Below are positions 12,071 to 23,700 of a stretch of 64,000 nt of DNA, piece after piece. A program made the translations under genes and the position numbers. Position 1 is the stretch's first letter; each line of letters starts with the position of its first letter. Location of the stretch: contig VCJN01001799.1 of NCBI GenBank assembly GCA_006384855.1, forward strand, positions 62,001-126,000, in the 5' to 3' direction. The notes under the pieces were generated by a model that saw nothing but the letters and a program-made list of their open reading frames with translations, ran no database searches and was not told the DNA's origin. Origin of the DNA: Tetraselmis striata. Its lineage: Eukaryota; Chlorophyta; Chlorodendrophyceae; Chlorodendrales; Chlorodendraceae.

Positions 12071-12823
12071 ATGGCCGTGTTTTAGACGGTGATCCAACAG
12101 TGTTGGAAATTCCGTCACTGGCCTCTAATTAGTCTTGCAGCATGCTTCGGCAATTTGCTTGATGACTAAAACGGAGCGTCGCCTACCCAGGGCTTTTTTC
12201 CGTAACTGGATCGCTGCCTAAACGGTCGTCGTAGAGACGCTGCAAGATTTCACTGGTGCCAATCCTGTCCCGGGGGCGGCGAAAAAAAAAACGCGAGCAC
12301 AACAGCTTCTGCGTACGAGTATTGCGTGAAACCAAGCCCCTTTAAAAGTTCTACCTCGTTTGACGTGGATCGGAAACATGCGGTGGGCTCCTCTGCCCCG
12401 CCCCTTACATGCAACATTTGATGCATACATCAACTGCATCTTATATGCTGGTACCGACCCTCCTGTGGTGCATCAGTTGGCTGGCTGCCAATGCGCTTGC
12501 AGACGCCCAGTACTCTGACATCTTCATGTGCGGCATGCAGCCCCTAGATGCGGATCATCCTCATCATGCTTCCTTTGTCAGCGATTACCGCATGACTTGT
12601 GTCCCTCTCGTGGAGATTGAGTAGTGCACGCACAAGAAGAAGAACCCCGCTTGCCCGGGAGTACATCCCCACCTTGTGCGTCGTGTGCGCAGGGTCATCA
12701 GGTGAGGCTTGCTACCATCTCTGCACCCCGTCTTTTCTGCCCCGTGCCTTATTGTCTGCCCTGCTGTGTTGCGCCCACTGATGATGCATTGCGCTTATGG
12801 GCAGGTGATGCAGATAGAGGTGT
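12071..12823. other. No gene recognised
   Basis: Short frames only. A 10-base A run at about 12281-12290 lies in a GC-rich setting. This may be the 3' flank of the LINE remnant, but no target-site duplication could be seen. Confidence 0.35.
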
Positions 12824-13110
12824 TGTGCGCAACGTCCCTACCAACCAACCATCGCGGGTCTCGGCGCAAGCCGGGGAATGTGGGAGGGAGCGTGAAGCGC
12901 GGAGAGTGGTTGGGTACAAAGAAGTAACCAGGCCCGCATGGGCGCCGCATGCATCTAGGCAGGCGATGCAGTGCTTGGTGCGCGCGCGCCGTGCTAGTGC
13001 GCGGACTATGCATTATGGTGACATGTGCTAAATTACTGAGGCACATATCCTAGTCCCTAGCTACATAGTACATAATGCGTTAGTGTACAAACACTGATGT
13101 CAACACCCCG
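12824..13110 (+). repeat. Long direct repeat, copy A
   Basis: Collinear with copy B at 14049-14325 in the same orientation. Shared words include TGTGCGCA-CGTCCCTACC, AACCATCGCGGGT, GTGAAGCGCGGAGAGTGGTTGG, GCATCTAGGCAGGCG, GGTGCGCGCGCGCCGTGCTAGTGCG and the trailing TTAGTGTAC-AACAC-GATGTC. Confidence 0.85.
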
Positions 13111-13142
13111 CCCCTCAATGGCGCTAGGGGATGCTCCAAGGG

Positions 13143-13500
13143 GTCCGGTTGCTGGCGCTAGTCGCTAGTCTAGCGAGGCAGCCCACCATGCTCTGACCTC
13201 GGTGTGGATCGGGGTTGGCCCTCAAGGAAGTCTAACTGCGTGGGATGTAGCCGGACGGTGTCTAACGAAGCAAGCTTGCGTCGAATTACGCTTCTCCGGA
13301 AACGATGCAAGCTCCCGCCTGGCTCTTGGCCGGTGTGCCGAGCTTAATCAGTAGAAGAGTTGCCGGCGCTAGTCGCTAGCCCAGAGAGGCAGGCCGCCAT
13401 GCCCCTCTACGTGGGTCGAGGCTTGCCCTGTAGGGAGTCTGGCTGCGCGGGCTGTTGAGCGGACGAAAGTCGCGGCTGACCCCTCCTCCTCGGCGCTCAT
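13143..13500 (+). repeat. Internal tandem duplication between direct repeats
   Basis: A unit beginning GGCGCTAGTCGCTAG, followed by GAGGCAG-CC-CCATGC and ending TAGGGAGTCTGGCTGCGCGGGC-like sequence, occurs at about 13150-13260 and again at about 13366-13475. The spacing is about 215 bp. No protein is apparent. Confidence 0.65.
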
Positions 13501-14048
13501 GTGCCGACCTTCGCATACTAATTTCCCGTTGGTTGAGCCGAGCGGGCACAACACTGAGAGCAGTGTACATGGCGGCGCGGTTGCTTGCGTGCGTGGCATA
13601 TGCATATATAGTAGCCGACGCCCATGTTGTCGCCCATGTTGCCGTCCGTGCGTGGTGATGGGGCTTCAAGGGTCCGAGAGTAGATATGCGAATTTCTGAC
13701 TGCTCGACGAGCGTTGCCCGAAGTTTCGATCGGCCGAGCCGAGAAACTGCGAGTTTGGGCGGCAACTTCAATACGCGGCGCTCGCTGACGTTTTGGTAGC
13801 TGGCGAGCCCGTACATATGGCGGTCGCTGGCGTCATGGTAGCCAGCTTCCGGGTGTGAGCTTATTTCACTGAAGGCGCGCGAACCTTGAGGCGACCTTGC
13901 GCCGCGAGTGCGACGTCCAATCGTTGCTTGAGTGTTGAGAACCGGTTACCCACCGCCGGTGATCTCAGTTTTACGTGCATACTCGCGACTAGACGGACTT
14001 CCTGCGTCTTGGTTGGACCATCCTCCCTAGCAGAGGGCCCATGACATT

Positions 14049-14325
14049 TTGTGCGCAGCGTCCCTACCCACCCACCATCGCGGGTACCGACGCGAGCAGG
14101 AGATTGTGGGAGGGAGCATGAAGCGCGGAGAGTGGTTGGCTACAGAGAAGTGACCATGCCCGCCCGGGCGCCGCGCGCATCTAGGCAGGCGTAGTTGCGG
14201 TGCCTGGTGCGCGCGCGCCGTGCTAGTGCGGACTATGCATGATGACATGTGCTAGTAAAAGTACTTAGGCTTACCCTAGAAACATTGTACATATGTATTA
14301 GTGTACCAACACCGATGTCCACATG
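14049..14325 (+). repeat. Long direct repeat, copy B
   Basis: Second copy of the repeat at 12824-13110, about 1.2 kb downstream. The two copies differ by scattered substitutions and small indels. They could be ends of one element or independent insertions; nothing between them identifies a class. Confidence 0.85.
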
Positions 14326-14807
14326 AGGCCTGATTGATCGATGCCGAGCTACAGTATAGTTTTGCCCCTAAAACCTGTGAGCGGGACGTGTACCAAGTGC
14401 TCATGAGGGGTGCCAACTGTGCTGAGAAATTGCTTAAGCTAGATAGGCAGGCAGCGTTGCGTATAGCATGGGTGAGCAGAGGGCAGATCAGCCACAACAA
14501 TAACAGCAAGTATAGCAGCGACATACAGCTCGCCAGCGGCAGCACATCACTACATATAGAGGGGTGGATAGGCCCACCATATGGTTGGGTTGCCTTGATG
14601 CTGACGACTGTAATAACTTGGCTTGCTTATATGGTTTCAGAAAGTGCCCCATCCCCCTCGCCGTCTAATGCTTGGATATGCAGGGAACAACCTCCTGGTG
14701 CACAAAGACATGCGTTGAAAGAGTTCAGAAAGGTCATGCCAGTGCGAGTATTTATGTAGCTGAGGGCATGTTCTAATAGTACTGTCATACCTAATAAAAT
14801 ATAGTTG

Positions 14808-14882
14808 CGGGGGGGGGGGGGGGGGGGTTAAAGTTGAGGGGGGGGGGGGGGGCGGGTTGGGGGGGGGGGGGGGGGGGGGGGG
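14808..14882 (+). repeat. G-rich tract, three long G runs
   Basis: Three runs of about 16-20 or more G bases are separated by short spacers (TTAAAGTTGA, CGGGTT). It is the densest G cluster in the window and would be expected to form G-quadruplexes. Such tracts are error-prone in assembly. Confidence 0.85.
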
Positions 14883-17768
14883 CTAAAACATAACTAACAA
14901 TAAATCGGAACTGCCTAATGTTTCTCTACGCCGGAAAGCAAGTCTGTGCGCATGTCCTTCGTCTTTGTCCTTCGTGGCGGTAATGGCGTAGACGCTAAAT
15001 TCTCACTTTCCCGCTAGCCCTTTACACCGTGGGTTAAGTACTGCGTATGTACTAAATCCGGGCGAGCCGCTGCGCCTAATGTTGCTGGTAGTGTTCTCTT
15101 GTGAAACGGTGGACCGACCGACGACCAGACGACCCACCACCAGGCCAACTGCCGGCCAGTGCATACATCGGCGTGAAGAGCAGGCTCCACAAGAGACCAT
15201 CACTACAGCCACCATGGACATCAACAGATTCGAGGAGGAACAGGAGGTCGCGGTCGGCGCCGTTCTCGTTGCGCCGCGCGGCGGCAGAGCCCAAGTGCCC
15301 AACACCCCAAGATCCGAGCAGCCACTGCCGCAAATAATTTTCGCAGGCACCCGACTAGGCGACTCCCACCTGCAACCCGCCGCCACCTCCGCGTTCGGAA
15401 CCGCCTGTCCCGCCAGACCCCAATCGATGTCCCCGCCGGTTCCGACGATGCCACACGCTTCGCCCTGCTATTCAACGATCCGTCGCCCCCCTCACCAGAC
15501 GATCCCTCTGCAGCAGCCGCCGGTGGGCCGACTTCTGCTAATCTCCGTCGGCAAGGCGCCCAATCCCAAGCCGGACGCACTCCCGCGACTGACAGCGCCG
15601 CGACCCAAGAACTACGGACGTGTTTAACCGCTACGCCCGGATTTGGATATTATCGAATTTACCCGCGCATAAAAGTACTAGTTCGCCCTGGGACATCGGC
15701 CGAAGCCGCCCCAGCACTTGACCCCTTGCGCCAACTGCAGTCGTAGGTCTGGCATAGCCCTTAGACCATTGCCTCAATCGAACCCCGAAGGGCTATGCAT
15801 CAGCCGGGTAAACCCAGGACACGCTGGGCCGGTATTGCCGAAATACATCGACCAGCAGGAACCGAATCCTGGACCTCTCGCATACGAGACGACCGCTCAA
15901 CGGCGCGGACACGGGATGTACCTTGTGACATGCACCCGCACATACCCCCCCGCCAGTAATAGACAGTGTGTCGCCCGACCCGCGCGGGCTTGGTACATGC
16001 ACCAGGTGAATTCGTCATGCCATAAAGTATACTGTGCCAAAAATATTAGATGGAGGGCAATGTAGCCCCACCCCACCAAACGAGCCGGCTCAGCAGTATA
16101 TGTACACCGAGCACCTTACAGCTACTCCGGTTATCTCCCCTCCCGCATCACACCTCAGTAGCACCAGGCGGGACGCCACTGGCTGCCTTAGCTTAGTTGC
16201 CTGCTGAGCTCTCGATGGGATGGGTCTGACTTAGGTAGGGACAGCAGGGGGGCGTTGCTGTCTTAGCTATAGCCCGCTGGACGGAGGAGGGGCTAGGAAA
16301 CATAGGAGGATGGCCAGTAGCATGAGCTGTGATAACACTTCCCCAGCCGTGGTTAGAGATGGGAGGTCCTCAAAACAACTCAGTCCGAGCGAGTGGATGC
16401 AGCAGACTAACGGTTGTAATCAATTCCAATTTCGTTGACGCCAAGAATATGTCCGCGCTCTTTCTCCAAGGGGTTGCCATCTCCTCCACGGAGGCCGGCC
16501 GACGAGTGCCCGCAGCGCCAGGTTCTCCGGAAATGCTCCCCCCCCTGACGTCTAGCGCAGTCACACGATTAAGATGTGTACATTGCAACAGCCTCCAAGA
16601 CACGGCGCAGGAATCAGGCACGGGAAGCCGCAACCACCCAAGCAGATGATCAAACTATGGCATGAGTATGAGTTTAATGTCGATGGGACAGTGCGGCCAT
16701 CATGCTTGCCGGCGCCCTCCATGGCTGGGGGCACCCAGATTGGTGCACATCATCTTCCTGAGAAAAGGGGTACTCTACCGTGCGGATACGATACGATCGA
16801 ATACCCGCTGGGTGCCATCTGGCGAAAAGTTGTCCTGGCCCTTTACCAGGCCAAGACCGGCTGCAGTCACGCCAAACTTGACGTCCCAAGCATCGGCCTT
16901 ACAATACTTTTGCCGCTGTTTGGGACGTGAACCGCCCGCAGGGTGTTGTACTCCCAAATTGGAGGTCGGCGCTCCCGGAAACGTCCATTTTAGTCAGCCG
17001 CGTGGGTAGCCGTTGGTGCATGTGGCCGCCAGGCAGGTGAACCGCCTATCCCCCAAACACGGCCACGGCATCAGGCCACTCTGGATTTGTTCGAAGCTAC
17101 GTGCGCGTCACAAGTTGAAGCTAAGTTGATCATGAGGCACGCCACCTCACTGCATCCCTTCCGGAATCCTGCGTAAGGGCAGGGAGGGGGCGAGGACGAC
17201 ACCCCTCTCTCTTCTTAAGATGTAATTGGGACCTGGTCCTCAGAGGGCTGCATGCTACGGGCACAACCGACCTTACGCGGGTTCATGTAGACAGGCCGTA
17301 AGAGTGTTGGCGTGGTTCACCCAGGAACAAAGTTACGACCAATTTCAGTTTCAAAACGGGCAGCTTTGCAGTGCTGCCCATCCGGCCGTGCTCGGTCTCA
17401 TCCTCCTCCCTGTCCCACCGCCGCCTCGTTGTTTGGGATTTCCACTCCCATCATAGGAAGCGCAACAACCTCTCTTGAAGTGTTCCGCTTGCCCGCCGCC
17501 GAAAGCGCTGCATGGGCCGCCGGCGTTGCTCCAGGTGCGCCATCCTGCTTGTGGCGGTGAAGGTTCGGTTAGCGGTACTTGTACCGATACTCGGCTGCCC
17601 GTGATCGACACTCGTACATCGCGATACATCCAGTCCCTGGCTGGACATATACTGGATGTATACATGCCTTTGCGTGCGGTTGCCTGCAGATAGGTCACGT
17701 GTGGACCGTTTGTTGCTCTTCGACTTGGTGGAGGGCGCTCTTGCTGCTGGGCGGAGCAGTCGGCCTGA
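14883..17768. other. Unassigned region with a possible frame at 15079-15627
   Basis: A plus frame at 15079-15627 contains MDINRFEEEQEVAVGAVLV and then proline-rich sequence, without a known domain. A minus frame at 16775-16957 has QKYCKADAWDVKFGVTAAG and VKGQDNFSPDGTQRVFDRI, which reads like a decayed coding fragment of unknown family. 17100-17768 is the downstream flank of the lipase gene; the first in-frame stop of that gene is at 17769. Confidence 0.35.
16210..16435 (+). repeat. Dispersed repeat, copy 2
   Basis: Second copy of the repeat at 5540-5785, about 10.7 kb away in the same orientation, without the expanded G run. Confidence 0.75.
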
Positions 17769-20700
17769 TCAAGTGGGATGGGTTGCAGGGACGCCGCGGG
17801 CATGAGGCAGCACTTGGTGCCCCCCGCCGTGAGCCGCCTTGAGGCGCTCATTGCCGCGCACCCGCGCGTTCCCCAGCTCCCGCTGCAGCTTGGCCCACAG
17901 TGGGCGCAGGTCGGCGCCGTGCACCTCCACCTCCGGGCCGGCGCCGGCGGCTCGCCAGCGGCCGATGCCCACCACGTGGTCGGAGCGGATGGCGGCCGCG
18001 GGGTAGCAGTTGCGCAGCAGGCCCACCGCGCCCGCCTGCCAGCCACACATACATGGAGCATCAACACATTGTTTATCGGACGGAGTGTGAGCATGGGAAC
18101 TGGTATGTACCTGCAAGAAAACCACTACTGTGCGTAGTAACTACTAGGAAGATCAGTTGCTCCAGCTAAGGGCCCTGCCAGCACACATGTAAGATCCCTT
18201 ATTACAAGCTTCTAATTGGGCTTGCATGCAACCTACAAGAACATTCGCTAAAGATCCACTATAGGCTCGTCTACATTTGACCTCGGGCAGTCGGGGCGGG
18301 TTGTACGCACATCGTTCTTAGAAGCACGCCGCCTTAATCAAGTTACTTTAAGCGTCCCTCAGAGTTCATTTTTGGTCACGGAACTATCCCACCCCAGGCA
18401 AAAAAAAAGCTGGAGAACGCACCCAAGGTTCGGCAATTAACACTTAAGAGTAAGCCCGGCATACACATAACGCAGCCGGCCACAACCAGCTGTTACAGCA
18501 GGAAACCTGCCCATTATGACACGAATTGACGCCAGTGGACGTACCTCCGCCAAAGTTGGCCGCTTCATGGCACATAATAAACACCCCATGTAATGGTGTG
18601 AGACGGCACTCTACTGACATTTCGCAGTCGGAGCTTGCGTTGGCGTAAAAGCTCAAATGAAGTCCGAATAAGCCAGCTCATCCAAATGCAACCATTTAAA
18701 GCCATGACGGACGAATGCACCGAAGACAACGCAAGGCTGGTCATAACAACTAGCCGTAAGAGGCTACATGCTCCGGGCTTTGACCGACCCTATGCGGGCT
18801 CAAGCAGCTGGGCCGTAAGACAGATGTCATGTGTAGTAGGAAGGGCGACATGAGTAAAGCTACAACAAGTTCCAATTTCAATTTCAAAAAGCAGGAAAAA
18901 ACAGCGAAGAAATGGCAAGCTGCCATGAAGGAGGCACGTGAAGTCGACAACACAATGTTCACAGTGGTACCCAGACTTCACGCTTGACCCAAGATGTTAC
19001 GAGCAATGCCACCTAACGGGGGCAGCAGGCCCTATGCGGGTTCATGCCAGTAGTCGGGCCGGAACACAGCTAGCTTGTGTACTTGGAAAAGTGGTAGGAA
19101 TAATATACTAACGATTACAATGAATGAACTGCGAAGGAAACGTGACACTACCATGAAGGACGCATGTACACATAGCGCCAAAGCATAGGACGCAAAGCAC
19201 CGTTGCCACCAGGTGACAGAGCGGAACACCTGGGCCCATGGCATGAGCGCAAAGCGCAATGCTAACGGTGGTACCTGGCGGATTGAGCTCGGCAATTTGG
19301 CATCCCACTCCCAGGAGTTGCAAGCATGTTTGTCGGCAACACGGGCCAGGATCGACATGCTCGCGGGGCGGCGGCTGCGGGCGCACCTTGCTGTGCACGT
19401 TGAGGTCTTCCCAGCCCAGCAGAACCACGATCAGCGGCAGCCCCGCCGCCTGCGCCGCCGTCACGGCGTCGCGCACCAGCGCCTCGTCGCCGCGCAGCGC
19501 CCCGGTGGCCAGCTGCATCACGTCGTGCAGCGCCACCAGCGCGTGGGCGCCGGCCACGTCGTAGCCTGCGGGCAGCGCGGGGCCGAGGGGTCACTGCTGC
19601 CGGCACGCGCGGCTGCCCAGCACAACATGTTGGGACGGAGCCTCTCTCCTGTTCGCGTGCGGCGCAGCCAATCACCAACACGACGCACCACCCCCGCAAA
19701 CCCGGCACTCCCTGGCTGAGCAAACAGACACAGCTTTGGGAATTACATGGCCTAGTACTTATGGTTCCGGCTTGATGGGATGAGAGGCGGAGAAGAGGGG
19801 GAAGGGGGGAAGGGGCGCAAGAGTAAGTGCGAGGGAGATGGGCCCTATGCACCTGTGTGGCATCGCGTGTGGGATGTGAAACGGCCTGTCGCCTTGCATA
19901 TCTTTATGGATATGCCACTGTGCTTGCAATTCGCCGAATCTCCTGATTTTTGGCTAAATATCCGGCTAGAATTCCAACTGCAAACTAAATTCTGCGTCAT
20001 GTTGTCCAAGGGGGGAGCGATGTGATGCGGCAGTTATACTATTGTGTAATATGTCATGCGATATCTTTGCCATGATACAGTATTACAGGTACCGGCACTG
20101 GCAGGGTGTTTCTTATTACATCAGAGCTTTCACATGCGCACTACAAAAAGAACTAACAGCAACTGTGAGAGGTTGCCAGCAAAAGAGAGGTTACATAAGC
20201 CTGAAAACCAAGGTCGAGCCGGAGGACAGGGAGCCAAGAACTGCAGGGTGATTCATTCCGCTATACCTGTCTTACGGGAACAACTTCGGGCTGTAGTAGT
20301 AGTACGACGAGGGCGCGCATGTCACGCGCATGAGTACTAGTCCCGGGTATATTATTGGGTATATTATTGCATTATGATAATACAATAGTAATATTGTATT
20401 ATTACTGTATTATTATTGTACTATATTGTATTATTGTATATGACGACGAGTATTAGCCCGTATAATCAGTGGCGGCAACAGAGCCCTGTCGCCGCACGCC
20501 GACTATATTATATGTTCCGTGCTTGTCATTTTTTATATTAATTGGATAGTATTATGTGCTGCCACAGGCTGACCAGGCTGAGGCTTTGCCTTCTGTTTAT
20601 GCCTCTCCATGGCGATGCTTTTGGCAGTGAGCGTGCTGCCATAGGTCGAACAGTGTCGACAGCAGCAATAACGTATGTAGCAGCGGGTGAGGACCACTTG

Positions 20701-23700
20701 TAGCAGTTCTGATACGCGGTCGGTCGGAGGGTGACAGAGTGGCAGCGCCCGAACAAAGGTGTGTGGCTGTGGCAACTAGGGTGTACATTACTACACTCGC
20801 CCATCGACACCGTCCTCAAACACCTAAAACACAGAATCCCGGAAGCCCTGAGATAATATACAAAACAATCCGACAATGCTCCCGATGAGCGGCAGCAGGT
20901 CTGTTGTTCCCCCTAGTGTGACTCCATATCGGCAAGGTGGAGGTAGAGTTAGCGGAGGTGGAAACAATGAGGCAAAGGCTCGCCGGTGGGGTACCCCCCT
21001 CCGCCTCCGCCTGGGTCGCACCGCGCTCGGCACGAGGTGCAGCGGGCGGGTGACTCGAGGGGCGGCGCACCTGGCACCTGCAGGTCCGGCTGGGTGCCGT
21101 GGCCATCCGGGAGGCGGTGATCCGCGGCCGCGAGCGCGCGGCGCCCCGGCAGCCAGCCGCTCCGCAGCAGCGCGTCGCCCAGCGCGCCCATCGCGCCGGC
21201 CGGCCGCCACGCCGCCGCGGCGAGAGCGCCCAGCAAGTCGGCCCACAGCTGCCGCCACCCATAGAGGCGCAGCGCGGCCAGCCGCCCGCCCGGCAGCCCG
21301 GCGGCGGCGGCAAAGGCGAGCGTCCGGGCACGCCAGCGGAGGAGCTGCGCGTGCTGAGCTGCCGGCGGCGCGAGCAGGCTCAGCAGCTGCAGGCCGGGGC
21401 GGCGCAGCAGCGGCGGCGGCAGGCTGCGTGCGGACGGGACGCTGGCGGCGGCGGGTGGCGGCGGAGGGCCTTCTGTGGCGGAGGCGTCCAGGGCGGCGCC
21501 GAAAGCGGCGGCCCCGCGGCAGGCTGGCGAGGAGAGCAGCAGCACCTGCAGGGGAGATGGCGGCGGCAAGCAGGGACGGCGGCGGGGGGGGGGGGGGGGG
21601 GGAGGGGGAGGTTTTTTATGCCGGAGTGTACGGGTCCACTACACAGGGGAAGGGGGAGACAGGCGGCACGAAAGGGGGGCGGTATTCGCGGCAGCCGGCG
21701 GAGCCAGGCAAATGTGCTATTACTAATTATTGTCATTATGTATGCGGGGAGGAGCCCCGTGCAGCCTAAAGGCAAGCTGTGCCACTACAGTGGGTCCGCG
21801 GCGTACGGAAACAACGACCGGACTGTTTGGATCATCGCCGGAGCGAGATTCTGGCTGTGACACAACCGAGGCACGACCCATAGGCGCCACACGGCGGGCA
21901 TAACCAGGGCGTGCCGCCACGCCCATGATCAGACAGATGTGATCGTCAGATAAGACGGGCTGCAATGATCTGAAGCATATTAATATTAGCGCGTAGTAGG
22001 CGGCTAACACTCTTAAACTGCGATATCTGGCCGTGTGTAATTTGCCACCCTAATGGCATTTTTCATCATTCCATTATATCGTATTTAATCATTCTGTCTT
22101 CTTATTCCTATTATTGCTGAAGTTCCATCGTAATGGAGTGCTTAGATTTGTTTTACAGGATCATCCATGTCTTGTACACTTGATTACACGTCCTTTTAAA
22201 TCCTTACCAAACGCGCTATGGAATACTTACCCGCATATGCACGCGAGGCATGCGCGTTTGATCACATTCCGTATCAGGATTGGTACGGTGTCTGATCCGA
22301 TACAATCCGACTAGGAGTTCCTGATACCTCAGCGTGGCCATATAATCGTTGCCAGTGTGAATAACGCCATCTTGTCGCTGTGCATCAGTGCGCATTCCCC
22401 TATTGCTATCCAATTCCTAACAATGGGCGTGCACTTTTCCTTGTTAATAAATGGGGAATACAAACTCAAACACTGCACTTAGTGCTTTCCGGAATCGAAT
22501 CGCAATACAACTGAGATGCATCTGCCAGTTTTCATTCAAAAAAAGCCCAATATATCATCAGCACATTTTCTATTTGTATCTATATTCTCTTATCTCCAAT
22601 TGCACACCTTCCATCTTGAGAGACTGAGGAGTCCAGGATCAAAGGGGTTGCTGTAGCCAGGCGCGTGGGCACCCCGGGGCGCTGCCGGGATCCGTTGATG
22701 GCCAGCAGCGCTTCATGCCCGAAGAAAGGGGGACACCAATGCGCCGAATTGCAGCAGCCCATTCGATATCATACCCGCCCGTGATAGGTCATATTGCGTC
22801 ATCTACGGGAGACGTCATTCGACGCCTCGCCCTCTGGCGCCCTATGGCGACTACATTTGGAATATTATGTAGCCTGTAGTGCGGCCATCGGCAGCGTGGC
22901 TGGTGTCTGCATCATTTCAATTGACCGGGCCCGTGTGTCCCAAGGATAGCCAGAACATCACACCACTTCACGGGGCCGGCAGGTCACGCTTGACGGTCCT
23001 CAAGTGGTAATTATGATGCGTTCTGATATATGTCGTCTGTGTAACGGTTTGGTCCTCTTTGGCAAAGGGGGAAAGGGAGACAGTAACGTACTCACGCGGA
23101 CGCGCGATCGGCCCGCAGTGCGGTTACGGCCGGGAGGGAGCAGCCGCCCCACCTTCCACGGCGCGTACGCGAGCTCCACCTCCGTGTGCTGGAAGTCCGA
23201 GTCCAGGGACAGCGCCGCCCCGACCGCCGCCTCCGCCGCCGCCGCGCCGCCCGGGCGCTCAAACGACAGCAGCAGCTGCCGCCGGTCCGGCGCGCGGTCG
23301 GCGCCAGGCCCCTCCTCGCCCCGCTGCGGCTGCTGCTGCTGCCGCTGCTGGGGACCATCCGCTCGCGCCCCCCAGCGCCCCCACCACGCCCCCGGCGGAC
23401 GGCTTCGCGGCGGAGGCGGCGCCCGCGGGAGCGGCGGCGGCCGGTGGATGCGGCACCGCAACCGCGCGCCGCCGCCGCTGTAGCTCGCCCGGGCGGCGCT
23501 GCCCAGCTCCAGCCCCCACACCAGCGCCACCACCTCCTCCGCCGCGCGCTCCGCCGACGCTCGGCCGTCCGGGGCCGCGGCCTTCCTGCTGCCGGGTGCG
23601 GTTCGCTCCGCCGCCTCGCCGCTCCGCGCTGCGCGGGGATCCGTGCCGGCGCGGTGTGAGGGGACGCAGCGCCATTTTGGGGGCAGAAGGTAGGCGCATG

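Noticed and set aside
12824-14325. Direct repeats as long terminal repeats of a retroelement
   Set aside because: The repeats lack convincing terminal dinucleotides and the 1.2 kb between them has no coding block; the class stays open.
20816-21860. Long plus-strand frames antisense to lipase exon 12 (for example 20876-21769)
   Set aside because: Their Arg/Ala/Pro-rich translations are shadows of a GC-rich exon. The minus strand has matching splice borders and homology.
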